From Panopea generosa (lineage: Eukaryota > Mollusca > Bivalvia > Adapedonta > Hiatellidae), in assembly GCA_029582155.1 (NCBI GenBank), contig CM055906.1, forward strand, positions 15,337,828 through 15,401,827: a stretch of DNA of 64,000 nt. The letters are read 5' to 3'. The notes below the pieces were generated by a model. It did not search any database and was not told the origin of the DNA. It saw only the letters and a list, made by a program, of their open reading frames with translations. This document shows positions 1-11,737 of the stretch, piece after piece (position 1 is the stretch's first letter; every line of letters starts with the position of its first letter). A program made the translations under genes and the position numbers.

Positions 1-780
1 GTTCAGTAGCGGACGTTCACATCGTCATTTTGCCAGCACGCCGGTCGGTAAAGACTGTGTTTAATCCATGCAAGAAACTGTTACTAAGAAATATATTATT
101 TAAACTAAATTCGGAAATGTTCTCCAGTACGTTATTGTCGTCTATTCTACGATCAAGTCTATTAATAGCGATAACTGCGATATTATAAAATCATGACACA
201 ACTACATGTACCACCTGTATCAGGCATGTATCCAATGGAAGAACGGAATTGCTGAAGGTAGTATAGTACAAGATCATAAAACTATTATGTCCGCCCGGAC
301 CAACCTTTTACAAAACATTGGAAGCGGATATGACGAACTCTAGATTCAGATGACAACATTTTGTCGCCCCACAATACTGGGACTATACTAGACAGTCGCC
401 AATATCCGAACCACAACAAAGTTGTATTTAGACAGCATGTTAAGAAATGAAAATCATATATATTTTCATTTTTACGCCTACGAAAATATTTTAAAACCTG
501 ATTCTCTTATAGGAAACCATAAAAAGTGATTAATAGAACACGAGTTACACATAATAACGTCGTGACTAATATCACACTGCACCGGCAACACTGTTTGAAG
601 CAGACCAAATACATATATATAAAACACATCAAACAAAATACATAGAAAGTTGAACAACACGAATAAAAAAGAAAAAAAAATACCCCCATAAAAACACACT
701 GGTATGTTCTTCATTAAGTATTGTGGGTATAGTGACGTCACTTAATAGTGTCCTGGCAACATGCATACAGTAGCCAGTCT
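1..780. other. Unannotated AT-rich stretch
   Basis: I see no coding region, RNA gene or tandem array here. Reading frames are short and have no recognisable protein motif, and splice-like signals are not convincing. Confidence 0.4.
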
Positions 781-784
781 ACGT

Positions 785-992
785 AGCTTAGTTTATACTA
801 ATTTATTTCAGCTCTATTGCGATAAAAGTTCAGAGCTTAAATGAACCACTCTCGAGTCCGCTTCCTGGGTAGAACCAGTACTAAGTGCTGTTTTATGCGA
901 AGCATCGGTTCGAGCTGGAGAACGAACCTGAAACCTCTGGCGTCGGCGGCCAGCACTCTATCCATAACACTAACGCCCCGCCCCTACGTATC
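785..992 (-). mobile_element. SINE-like element, tRNA-headed, minus strand
   Basis: Read on the minus strand, the right end (about 900-990) gives a tRNA-like head. It has an A-box-like stretch around TTATGGATAGAGTGCTGGCC and a B-box-like stretch around AGGTTTCAGGTTCG. The body continues leftwards to a TTAGTTTATACTAATTTATT motif at about 788. The same body motif lies beside tRNA-like heads at 46937-47105 and 47885-48092, in the same orientation, so these look like three copies of one family. Family knowledge: tRNA-derived SINEs are abundant in bivalves. Exact family and ends are not determined. Confidence 0.5.
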
Positions 993-1915
993 TTGACTGT
1001 GACTCCTGTTGCAATTGGCGTCCATTTCCGTATGACATAAAATACTATTTATGCACGTAGTAATCTTTCATTGCATTTTTTTTAAATGTTTAGTGTTTAT
1101 TTCGTTTTTAAAAAAACGCTTAAATAAAAAGATTAAATTATTTTTTTTTGTATTGAAAAGAATGTCAATATTCAGCCCGAATGCTTTTCGTTGGTTACAA
1201 TCTGCGTCCAAGCGCAGTCTTGTGAAAAGATTTTCTCCACACCAATAAAAAGTGAAGTCTGAAAAAGTATTGTGGCACCATGCAGATATGTAGACAATGT
1301 TAAATTTCGATGTAGGAAATACCTGCCAGAATGGAACTGAGCGTGAGTGTTTTCGTATTGTACCCAGCATTCAATGTAAGATTAACAGGGAGCTAGCAAC
1401 CAGGAATATATTTACTCCGTAACAAAATGGTTGTCAAATACAGGAGTGTCACTTTCTCCGAACCGGAAGTAGAGTGAACCGTCAGGAGTTTGGCGTCAGG
1501 GATTGTTCCATTTTGTTTTCCGACATAGCCTTGACTTAACCAATAGATGACGTCGTAACAAAATTTATCCCATAATTATATAGAACAAATATTTGCTCAA
1601 AGTGGTTAGGGTTTTTTTTGCTCAAACTTCGTAGATCTATATTGTGTTTGTTTTTATTTTCATGTTTGAACAAGAAAAAGAGAATACTCAACCAAGTAAA
1701 CAAAAAACATTCAACTATTTCAAAGAAGATACTTTCAGTGAATTAGGATAGAGCATAAATATTCCGTCCCGTGCAGGAAGAATCATGTTGTGACAATGAA
1801 TAAATAATAAAAAAACAAATAACTATTGTTTCACATGTAAAGCAAAACACAGGAATAAGTGTTAAGAACTTTTATTTTTCAGTCAACTTCCTTTTATTTG
1901 AACTGTGTGTAATAC
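993..1915. other. Unannotated stretch
   Basis: Nothing recognisable. Short opposing reading frames around 1050-1370 have no identifiable motif and are treated as chance. Confidence 0.35.
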
Positions 1916-1917
1916 AA

Positions 1918-2095
1918 GAGGTGCGGTGGTTTAGTAGGTTGTTCACCTCTGTTTTGAAGGTCGTAAGTTCGATATCAGACTAGTCCCTATTGTCTCTTAT
2001 GATAAATAACACCCAGTACTACATACAGTTCTACATGCGAAGCAAACATCAAAGCGATTCACAAGATTATACCCATATTGCAACGCGTGTATGTT
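1918..2095 (+). mobile_element. SINE-like element with tRNA-like head, plus strand
   Basis: The segment at 1920-1978 reads like a tRNA-derived promoter head. It has an A-box-like GTGGTTTAGTAGGTTG and, about 30 bases later, a B-box-like TAAGTTCGATATC. The sequence after it is not tRNA-like and would be the SINE body. The 3' end is uncertain. No tRNA cloverleaf can be closed, so this is not a working tRNA gene. Confidence 0.45.
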
Positions 2096-2329
2096 TGACC
2101 GAGTAGATTTTTACTTCTCTGTAACATATTTATCTTCTATGGTTCTGTTTCCTTATAGAGTAAATATCGATGATGTATCCAGTATGTAGAACGGATCCAG
2201 ATCTCCCGAGCGATGAATAGAGAGGAATTATGGGATAGTCATGGAATTACCTGTTTGTTCATTGGGGGTTAAATACCTGATTCAGGGGATACTAATATCA
2301 GGTTCTGGGACATATTTTGGAAAAACATT

Positions 2330-4358
2330 CATTACTATTTATTTATTTTGAAATCAGATTTAGTACTTTAGTATTATTTATTTTAATCGAAATATTTTAG
2401 TAGAAATTTATTATTATTTATTTATTTCTAAATAAATTTAGAAATTAATTATTATTTAGTTATTTTGAAATATTTTGGCAGAATTTTTTTATTATTTGTT
2501 TCTATCTAAATAGGTTGAGAACTTTTATTATTATTTATTTATTTCTAAATAAGTTTAGAATTTTTTTTTTTTTTTTATTTCTAAATAAATTTAGAACTTA
2601 ATTATTATTTATTTATTTTGAAATATTTTGGCAGAAGTTTTTTATTATTTGTTTCTATCTAAATAGGTTGAGAACTTTATTATTATTGATTTATTTCTAA
2701 ATAAGTTTAGATATTTATTATTATTTATTGATTTCGAAGTATTTAGGTAGAATATTATTATAAGTTATTTATTGATAAATAATTTTTAGAAATTTATTAT
2801 TATTTATTTATGTTAAAATATTTTCGCATAACTTTATTATTATTTATTATTGATTTATTTCGAAATAATTTGGTAGAACTTTATTTTTTTTTTATTTATT
2901 TCTAAATAAGTTTTAGTACTTTAGTATTATTTATTTAAATCGAAATATTTTAGTAGAAATGTATTATTATTTATTTATTTCTAAATAAATTTAGAACTTA
3001 ATTATTATTTATTTCTTTTGAATTATTTTGGCAGAATTTTTTTATTATTTGTTTCTATTTAAATAGGTTGAGAACTTTATTATTATTGATTTATTTCTAA
3101 ATAAGTTTAGAAATTTATTATTATATATTTCTTTCTAAATAAGTTTAAAACAGAATTATCATTAATCTATTTCAAGTTTTAGATCTTTATTATCATTTGT
3201 AAATTTCGAAGTATTTTGGTAGATATTATTATTAGCTATTTATTATAATTTTTAGAAATTTATTATTATTTATTTATGTTCAAATATTTTCGCAGAACTT
3301 TATTATTATTTGTTATTGATTTATTTCGAAATAATTTGGTAGAACTTTATTTTTTTTTATTTATTTCTAAATAAGTTTTAGTACTTGATTATTATTTATT
3401 TATTTCGAAATCAGTTTTAGTACTTTAGTATTATTTATTTAAATCGAAATATTTTAGTAGAAATTTATTATTATTTATTTATTTCTAAATAAATCTAGAA
3501 CTTAATTATTATTGATTTCTTTTGGAATATTTTGGCAGAATTTTTTTATTATTTGTTTCTATTTAAATAGGTTGAGAACTTTATTATTATTGATTTATTT
3601 CTAAATAAGTTTAGAAATTTATTATTATTTATTTTTTCTAAATATATTTAGAACTTAATTATTAATTATTTATTTTGAAATAATTTGGCAGAAGTTTTTT
3701 ATTATTTGTTTCTATTTAAATAGGTTGAGAACTTTATTATTACTGATTTATTTCTAAATAAGTTTAGAAATTTATTATTATTTATTTATTGAGAATATTT
3801 TTGGCAGAAATTTATTATTATTTATTTCTTTCTAAATAAGTTTAAAACAGAATTACCATTAATCTATTTCAAGTTTTAGATCTTTATTATCATTTGTTAA
3901 TTTCGAAGTATTTTGGTAGATATTATTATTAGTTATTTATTATAATTTTTAGAAATTTATTATTATTTATTTATGTTCAAATATTTTCGCAGATCTTTAT
4001 TATTATTTATTATTTATTTTTTTCGAAATATTTTGGTAAAACTTTATTTTTTTTTATTTATTTCTAAATAAGTTTTAGTACTTCAGTATTATTAATTTAA
4101 GTCGAAATATTTTAGTAGAAATTTATTATTATTTATTTATTTATAAATATTTTGGAAGAAGTTTTTTTATTATTTGTTTCTAAATAGGTTGAGAACTTCA
4201 TTATTATTGATTTATTTCTAAATAAGTTTAGAAATGTATTATTATTGATTTTTTCTAAATAAATTTAGAACTTAATTATTATTTATTTATTTTGAAATAG
4301 TTGTGCAGAAGTTTTTTATTATTTGTTTCTATCTTAATAGGTTGAGAACTTTATTATA
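2330..4358 (+). repeat. AT-rich tandem array, left arm of a large inverted array
   Basis: About 2 kb is built from recurring modules such as TTATTATTATTTATTTATTT, TCTAAATAAGTTTAGAACTT and GAAATATTTTGGCAGAA. Larger blocks recur: the module around ATGTTCAAATATTTTCGCAG appears near 2810, 3276 and 3971, so a higher-order unit of roughly 0.47-0.7 kb is repeated within the arm. It has no coding potential. From about 4360 the same modules continue in reverse complement. Confidence 0.8.
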
Positions 4359-6005
4359 TTAAATTATTCAATAAACAATAATAAATTTCTACCAAAATAT
4401 TTCGATTTTAATAAATAATAATAAAGTTAAAAACTTATTTAGAAATAAATCAATTATAATAAAGTTCTAAAATTAATTTATCAACAAATAAAAAAAAATT
4501 AAGTTCTACCAAAATATCCTATTTGATATCAATAATTAATTATAAAGTTCTACCAAAATATGTCTTTAATATGTCTTTATTGAGAAATAAATAAAAAATA
4601 AAGTTTTTCCAAAATATGTCTTAATAAAAAAATAATAGTTAAGAAATAAATGAATAATAATTATGTTAAAACTCTGTTTAGATATAAATAAATAAATAAA
4701 TGATAATAAAGTTCTGCCGAATAAATTCAAAGGAAATAAATAATAATAAAGTCCTGCAAAAGTATTTGTAATTAAATAAAATAGTAATAAAGTTGTACAA
4801 AAATATTTCGAAATAGATACATAATGATAAAGTTCTAAAACTTATTTAGAAATAAAAAAAAAATGTTATAAATTTCTACCAAAATATTTCAAAATAAATA
4901 AATAATAATAAAGTTCAAAACTTATTTAGATATAAATAAATAATAATAACATTCTAAATCTATTTAGATATAAATAAATACTAATAATGTTCTACTATAA
5001 TATTTCAAAATAAATAAATAATAATAAAAATCTAACCTTTTTTAGAAATCAATAAATACTAATTATGTTCAAGTCTATTTAGATATAAATAAATGATAAT
5101 TAAGTTCTGCCAAAAAATTTCAAAGGAAATAAATAATAATAAAATTCTGCCAAAATATTTGTAATTATGTCATTATAATAAAGTTGTACCAAAATATTTC
5201 GAAATAAATAAATAATAAAAAAGTTCTAAAACTTATTTAGAAATAAATAAATAGTAATAAAGTTCTACCAAAAGATTTCTAAATAAATAAATAATAATAA
5301 AGTTCTAAAACTTATTTAGAAATAAATAAATACTAATAAAGTTGTACCAGTATATTTCGAAATAAATAAATAATAATAAAAATCTAAAACTTATTAAGAA
5401 ATAAATCAATAATAATAAAGTTCTAAACTTATTTAGAAATAAATCAATAATAATAACGTTCTACCAAAATATTTCTAAATAAATAAATAATAATTAAGTT
5501 CTAAATCTTATTTAGAAATAAATAAATAATAAGTTGTACCAAAATATTTCGAAATAAATAAATAATAATGAAATTCTAAATTGGTTTAAAAAAATAATAA
5601 TAGTAAAGTTCTACAAAAATATTTCTCAATAATGTTCTGCCAAAATATTCAGAAATAAACGAAAAATCTAAAGTTCTAAAACAATTTATTTGGAAATCAA
5701 TGAGAAATAATAATTTTCTGCCAAAATTTTTAGAAATTCACGTGAAAAATAATGTTCTTAAACTATTTATCAATAAATAAATAATAATAAAGTTCTACCA
5801 AAATTAGTTTTATTATTACCGAAAAATTTCGAAATAGATAAATAATAATTAAGTTCTAAAACATGTTAATAAAAAAATAATAATGAATTTCTTCCCAAAT
5901 ATGTCTCTATAAACAAATAAAAATAAAAATCTAAAACTTATTTACAAATAAATAAAAAAAAGTAAATTTCTACCAAAATATTTTTCAATAAAATAATAAT
6001 AATAA
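4359..6005 (-). repeat. AT-rich tandem array, right arm (inverted orientation)
   Basis: This arm carries the reverse complements of the left-arm modules: TTCTACCAAAATATTTCGAA, AAGTTCTAAAACTTATTTAG and AATAAATAAATAATAATAAAG. The switch in orientation is at about 4355-4380. The arm is more degenerate and slightly shorter than the left one, and ends at about 6005 where non-repetitive sequence resumes. Confidence 0.8.
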
Positions 6006-8545
6006 AGTGTTTTAAACCTAGTACGGGAGACTGTAACAGGTGCAGCTACAGCCAAATTGACTATATGACTGTGTGTTCCTGGGTTGGTTTGCAGGCATGC
6101 CCCTCGAGAAAAAAAATTAAAAACCGAGAATGCTTATCTATTTTAGCGCCATTTCAGTGCATCTTATCTATCTGCCACATCACATCTGCATTTCTAAACG
6201 ACAACGGAAATATATTTTAGTTAACGCACCCAGCATCGTTAAACATCAAACATGTTTAATTACCAGGTCCCGGTTTCACTAAACTTCTTAAGTTGTGTGT
6301 TTCCTCAAACTCAAAGTTCCACTAAACTGAGATTTCTCAAGTTTTCTGTTTCACCAAATTCCTCAACTCGGATTTGAGGATCCTCAACTAAGTGAAATAT
6401 TTGAGATTTGTTATTAAAATCGCAAGCGACCTAACGCGAAGTTTTCGACACGGAGGTACGAAAGTCGATGTTTTTGTTGACAGCTCGTGCGAAAACGCGG
6501 TAAATTTCAATAAAAAAATGGTGTAAAATAAAAGGCAATGCAAAACAAGCGGTGGCATAATTTATACATTATTGTCAATCTAATGTTGTTTTTATAATAC
6601 TTTAACTAGTTATTTTCTGCACTTTTATAAAAAGCCAGGGTGAAGTGAAACGATGTATATAAAGATCATTCAAGAATGCAACCACACAACTACTGACGTC
6701 ACATCACTTGTGTGCAAGCAATCAATAAAATGTGTTCAAGCGCGGAGTCCCAGCTACTGGCGGAAACCGGCTTAGATCAAGATAGTTTACACCAAACCCG
6801 ACGAGCAACACGTTACATGTACACAATCCATGCCTGACCACCCGGGAATATCAAACATATCTATATTAGTAATGATGGTGACTCTCTTGAAACTATACTT
6901 ATTTCAAAAACAGCAACAAACCCGATTCTTGTAGCAAAATAACAACGTAATTTCAATATGGCATTGCCAGTCACGTGACTCTCATGTATACGTATCGGAA
7001 CCTCGAGATATCCCTCAAATGGACATAGGTGTGTGCGTTTTGGTATTCTTTTATCCGTATTTGGGATATGTTGCGGTTGTTTCCCCCTCACATCTATCTA
7101 AATCGTATTGCACGTCACTACGGAGCCTTTGGACATGTTTTATTTTTGCGTCTCCCGAGACGTGCAACCGCGGAAGCCGATTTTACTAACTGGAAGTTCC
7201 CAACAGAATCTGTAAGGAAGGTTTCACGACTTTAAAATCCAAACAATTGACAAAAAATGAATGAGAATTAAAAATTTAACATTAAATACATTGATCAGTG
7301 ATAAAACTATATGCAGTGCATGCTAAGTATACCGATAACCGATCGCAAATACGAGAGGGGTCCCATTTCAGATGAATATGTATCGTCCGTCATTATCATC
7401 TGACACCGAGTGTTCCGAATGAATTATCACCAAATTGTAGGCATAGTACCACCATTGCAAAAAGGAAGTGCTTCCGTGGGGTAGTCGCATGATGGCGGTT
7501 ATAAATAATCCTAATTTCTTCTTCTTTAAAAATGCATTTTCCTTATTTTAATGCTCATTTTTTTATTTGAATGGCATTATTGATGTATTTTGAACATTTT
7601 GATAGCATTGTCATGTTTGAATTGTGAATTTAGAAAAAAAAATTGATGCTTGGAAATTGGGGTATGAATTCATGATTTCGGAAGTCTACTTTCACTTTGT
7701 CACCAGTGTACACACTGAGCAGAAAAAAAATCTCTTATATGACACATGACCCCTACTTTTCTCATCATATTTTGATAGTGCAGAGGTTGACAAACAGTAA
7801 AATGTAGGTTTCACTTCTTTCATTTGGGATTCTCTATGAATGACAAGCCTTCAAACTTTTATTATTAACTATAGAATAAAGAACAAAAACCAATGGTGGG
7901 GTTACACCTGTATAACAACAGATGCGTTTATATTATGAAATCGAAGAATGTACGGTGCTGGTCTATTTTTGTTTAGTTTAAATCAAACAGTTTGCATTAA
8001 TTTTATGGTTTTTTTTTGTAGTACTTGTTAGTGTAAGTTATATATGATATGATAAGTTCTGTGTTTAATAACTTTAAATTTTATAAGGAAAAACAATAGA
8101 AAATGCAATATAAAGGCAGACTGATAGGCTTATATCAGTGCAACATACATGGCTGAAATTTCGGATGACACGTTTATAGTAATCCTTTAAAGACTTTTGA
8201 ACCTTTGTCTGGATTTAACAATTTTGGTACCAAAGATGATAAAGTTTTTGTCTAATTCCAATTATTTTTCTTCCGTTTTTAAGGTATTGCGGGTTTGAAA
8301 ATGGCTTTTTTACGATTTTTTTTATTTTAACAAAAAAAGTAATGTGTAGTTGTTTTAACAAAAACATTTTATCAACACATCAGAGATTCTTTTGCTAAAC
8401 TATGAAGAAGTACGTTTTCGATGGATGGTAAAAAAATTATATAGATATTTATTTTTTTTTTGCTATTTCCTACTTTAAAAATGGACTGAAAATGAGAAAA
8501 TGCAGTAGTGTTGTATACCGGACAGCCTCTTTGCGAGACCCAGGC
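6006..8545. other. Mostly unrecognised; possible dispersed repeat near 6265-6415
   Basis: No gene is seen. At 6265-6415 there is a cluster of related motifs (TTTCACTAAACTTCTTAAG, TTTCACCAAATTCCTCAACT, then CTCAACTAAGTGAAA in the other orientation) that resembles a small dispersed foldback repeat. The two overlapping frames at 6861-7235 show no family motif. The rest is AT-rich and unannotated. Confidence 0.35.
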
Positions 8546-8548
8546 CGG

Positions 8549-8793
8549 TATTTACCAACCGTTCTTAAAACTATTCTTAGACTTGAACTCAGTATTAATT
8601 TTGAAAAATACACTTAGAGACAATTATTTTCGACCAACATTTGCAGGCATGTAGGGACACCTGATATATAGTCACATAAACACTCACAATGATTCTACAT
8701 GTCATGGCAAACTGCATTTTCTAAGATTTAGATTTGGATTTTCAAGCTCAAGCCTAAGAATATTCTCAAGAATGGTTGGTGAATACGACCCCT
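8549..8793. mobile_element. Small TIR element (MITE-like), about 245 bp
   Basis: The ends are long imperfect inverted repeats of about 45 bases. The left end carries GGTATTTACCAACCGTTCTT and CTATTCTTAGACTTGAA; the reverse complement of the right end carries CGTATTCACCAACCATTCTT and ATATTCTTAGGCTTGAG. The interior has no open frame. This is the structure of a non-autonomous DNA transposon. Superfamily and target-site duplication were not established. Confidence 0.6.
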
Positions 8794-9332
8794 GAAGTGT
8801 AAATGGCAGTATTTGCATAGGGTTGCACTATTCTACAATGTTAAATGTTAAAACTGTCGACACTGAATCCGTGACATTGAAATAGGAATCGACACGCCTC
8901 CGTTACCCTGTCGTCACAAAGTTGTGACATTTTAAAAATTAGAAATTTATATAAACGGATAAATGCGTGTTCTTGCATTACCAAATCTCAGCAATAAAGT
9001 GACTACATTTATTATTTATCATGCTGGTTGTGATTTCATGTGGTGGTTGTGTCAGTTATTAACATAGATACAAAAGCTCCAATGACAGAGAAATGCAATT
9101 AAATTGCTTTCAAACTTGAAGAAATAGTCATAATCAAATGCTTAATTTGATCGCAATTTACTAATAATACATAAAATGTCCCCGAATGTAAAAATATACT
9201 TCATATGTTTGGATATATTTAACATATTCAAAACATCCGTGGTATTGTCTTTCGACTAGAAACTGTGTCAAAATTTACAAAACCAGTACTTCTGTCGACG
9301 TGAATCTGTGACAAACTGTCGACGCAAATCAC

Positions 9333-9465
9333 TAGATACGCCGAGACAGAGTTCCCTGACCGGGTACTTGGCCGAGTTAACGACGTTAGTTTAGGCAGTC
9401 TTATTCCACCCCGTCTAACGTCAGCGGGTACTGGACTCACACCACTATTATCTCCTTTGAGTACT
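9333..9465 (-). CDS. Candidate internal exon, unknown product
   Basis: On the minus strand a plausible acceptor (TTTCATCTGTCCAG) precedes an open frame of about 44 codons. It starts VLKGDNSGVSPVPADV and continues with KLTSLTRPSTRSGNSVSAYL. A weak donor-like GT follows. The composition is protein-like (Ser/Thr/Arg/Pro-rich) and unlike the surrounding AT-rich noise, which is the main reason for listing it. No partner exons were found nearby and I do not recognise the family. It could be chance or part of a decayed element. Confidence 0.25.
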
Positions 9466-9469
9466 CTGG

Positions 9470-10508
9470 ACAGATGAAAGAGGTAGAAATAAAACTTAAG
9501 TTATCTTTTTCTTCTTTTTTCAGAGCTGTATACTGCAATTGTTTGTTTTTTGCTAGCATGAGTTAAATGGTCAGTATTTTAGAAGTCACCACTGAAAATT
9601 TGATGCTGATACCAGCTTTCTAGACAATTCTGTGTCATATCAGAATTGTTGGTTTGAACCGCATCTAGGGCGAATAGTTGACATATTATTACTCTGGAAA
9701 TTGGTAGGTCTCACAAAAGCATTGAATTAAAAGAAAAGAAAACCTGGTCAAGGTATGCTTTTTTCCCCCTTTATAATTGCATATCTTGAACCAGTGAAGA
9801 ATTTGAGCCCAGACACATGCTGCAGAATTTGATTTTTCACTCTGTTTTGAATATAACTGTTACAATGGAATCCTATGGGAAATGTAATAGTGGTTTGAGA
9901 CGTTACTATGCCGCATTTTCGGTGATAACTACACACGATAAACCGGTACTTCCTGTTATTTTTGTGCACTCGGTTGGGCAGTGAGGTAAGAAAATTCCAT
10001 TATTTTCATATTATTATTTCGTTTACAAATTAAAGATATAGCCGATACGAGCGGCATTGTATTTAAGTTTTAAGCGGGCATGTGTTTTTGAATAGGAACA
10101 TGACCGTTTCCTCAAACATTCGAGAAAAGTGACGGTTTAAACCACTTTCAGATCGAAAACACGTCATTTACAGCTCAATTTGTTATTTTGGCAGCATTTC
10201 TAGGACTACTTAACGTGTTTTACATTTGTTTTATATATCTATATACCAAATTATGTCAGTAAAAAAATACATTTGAGGTTATAAGGGTGCTAAATATTGA
10301 GAAGCGTTATTGATTTACGACATTAACAGACAATTGTGTATTAACCCAAAGTGAAACCCTCCCTAGCTGAAAATGCCGGATCTGCCTATGAAAATAGAGG
10401 TTTAGGTTCGTGTGTTATCCGGCACAAAACTGATATGACTCCCGGAAGAGCAGACCTATTTTGACTTTACGAGTCTATAACTATTATTTAAAGGGAACAT
10501 GACAATGT

Positions 10509-10548
<40 letters not shown>

Positions 10549-10990
10549 AATGAATGATATGGAATCCAACCACTACAGTATGTGTACACATCTATGATTC
10601 TACATGTAGATTATTATTGTCGTACCTATACAGCAGTTTGTAAATAGTAACCTCTATTAAATCACCTTTCCATAAGTAAGACTAAGTGTCTTTCCAAAAA
10701 TTAAAAAAAAATTGTATATAATTAAGAATCGACAGTATATAAAGGTAACTCTACATTATATAACGAAGAAAGCACATAATATAAAGGAAAATGTCCGTCA
10801 TATATCAAATATGAAGCATAGAACACAGCTCCGACTTTCCATATTATATGTTTGTTGTAGAAATGATTACATGGTTCAACATAAAGGTAAAGCGTATGGC
10901 AAAGTAAAAATCGAAGTGAAAATATATCGAATCCTTTTATAAGTTTCTCAAACGCCTGTTGAAAACATGAATTATTTAATTAAAGTTCAA
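9470..10990. other. Unannotated stretch with a (TA)n tract
   Basis: No gene is seen. A pure (TA)n microsatellite of about 36 bases lies at 10511-10546. The short reading frames here have no recognisable motif. Confidence 0.4.
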
Positions 10991-10993
10991 TAA

Positions 10994-11360
10994 TTATTTA
11001 ACATTCATTTCAAAACTGCCAGGCAATGTTATTGTAAAGTCCCCGTATGTTCCCTCCATGACGAACACATCGTCACCCTTCATCAGATATACGAGGAAAG
11101 AACGAGATGAGCCAAAACGCGACCTACAGTGACGCTGTTTTTCATAAGATCGAGGACGATTGTATGCGCCGTGTGAGAGCAAACATATACATAAAAGAGA
11201 TTTGTGCCGTTGATTGGAGCGATGAAGTGTCCATGGTTATTGTTGTATGTGTTGCCTGTATTCAGCTGGACGCTATCGTAGACGATCGGTTGTCTCTGTG
11301 TACCCGCAATCGAGCTCGTGCGATATGCCATAAAATAAACTGATGCATGGATAGTCATAA
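10994..11360 (-). pseudogene. C1q-domain protein, last exon, frameshifted
   Basis: The minus-strand translation matches a C1q globular domain, a secreted trimeric recognition module (C1qDC proteins act in innate immunity and are hugely expanded in bivalves). Visible features in order: VYFMAYRTSS near the domain start, QPIVYDSVQLNTGNTYN, GHFIAPINGTNLFYVYV (the conserved F-x-A-P-x-x-G-x-x-x-F-Y core), HTIVLDLMKNSVTVGR, then in a different frame SSRSFLVYLMKGDDVFV and a terminal stop at 10994. The frame change falls at roughly 11105-11130. An acceptor (TTTTTATTCAG) at 11361-11371 fits the exon start at 11360. The 3' half is more diverged than usual. No upstream signal-peptide exon was found. Either this is a pseudogene or one base is wrong in the assembly. 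The domain call is confident; the gene status is not. Confidence 0.75.
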
Positions 11361-11480
11361 CTGAATAAAAAATAAAAAAAAACTTATGTTTTAATATTGC
11401 GTCATTTAAATGTATATTTAGAAATGTAATAAGAAAATGTATGTTCATAAAGGTATGCACATTCACAATTTATGATATAA

Positions 11481-11737
11481 ATATGGAGATAACTATTTGT
11501 GAATAACAAGACATAAATGTACAGACCACGAGCGCGCCTAGCCACAATGCAAACCATAGACACAATATCAAGGCATCTGCCAAACCAATACATTGATGTT
11601 AACCATGATTTATATACTATGGATTTACATGCAACACATCTTGACTGGACGAACTTTTACATATATGACCTGATAGCTTTGTATGAGTTAGATCCAGTTA
11701 AGGATTCATGACTATTCATATGCTATTTAAAGGACAG
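11481..11737 (+). repeat. Dispersed repeat, copy A (inverted copy at 63690-63955)
   Basis: This segment matches the reverse complement of 63690-63955 along its whole length. Shared runs include ATGCAAACCATAGA, ACAATATCAAGGC, TACATGCAACACATCT, GATCCAGTTAAGGATTCATG and AAAGGACAG. Reading frames are not conserved between the copies, so it is not coding. Copy A runs directly into the 46-bp minisatellite on its right. In copy B the equivalent side continues with TTTATAAACC instead. Confidence 0.8.
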
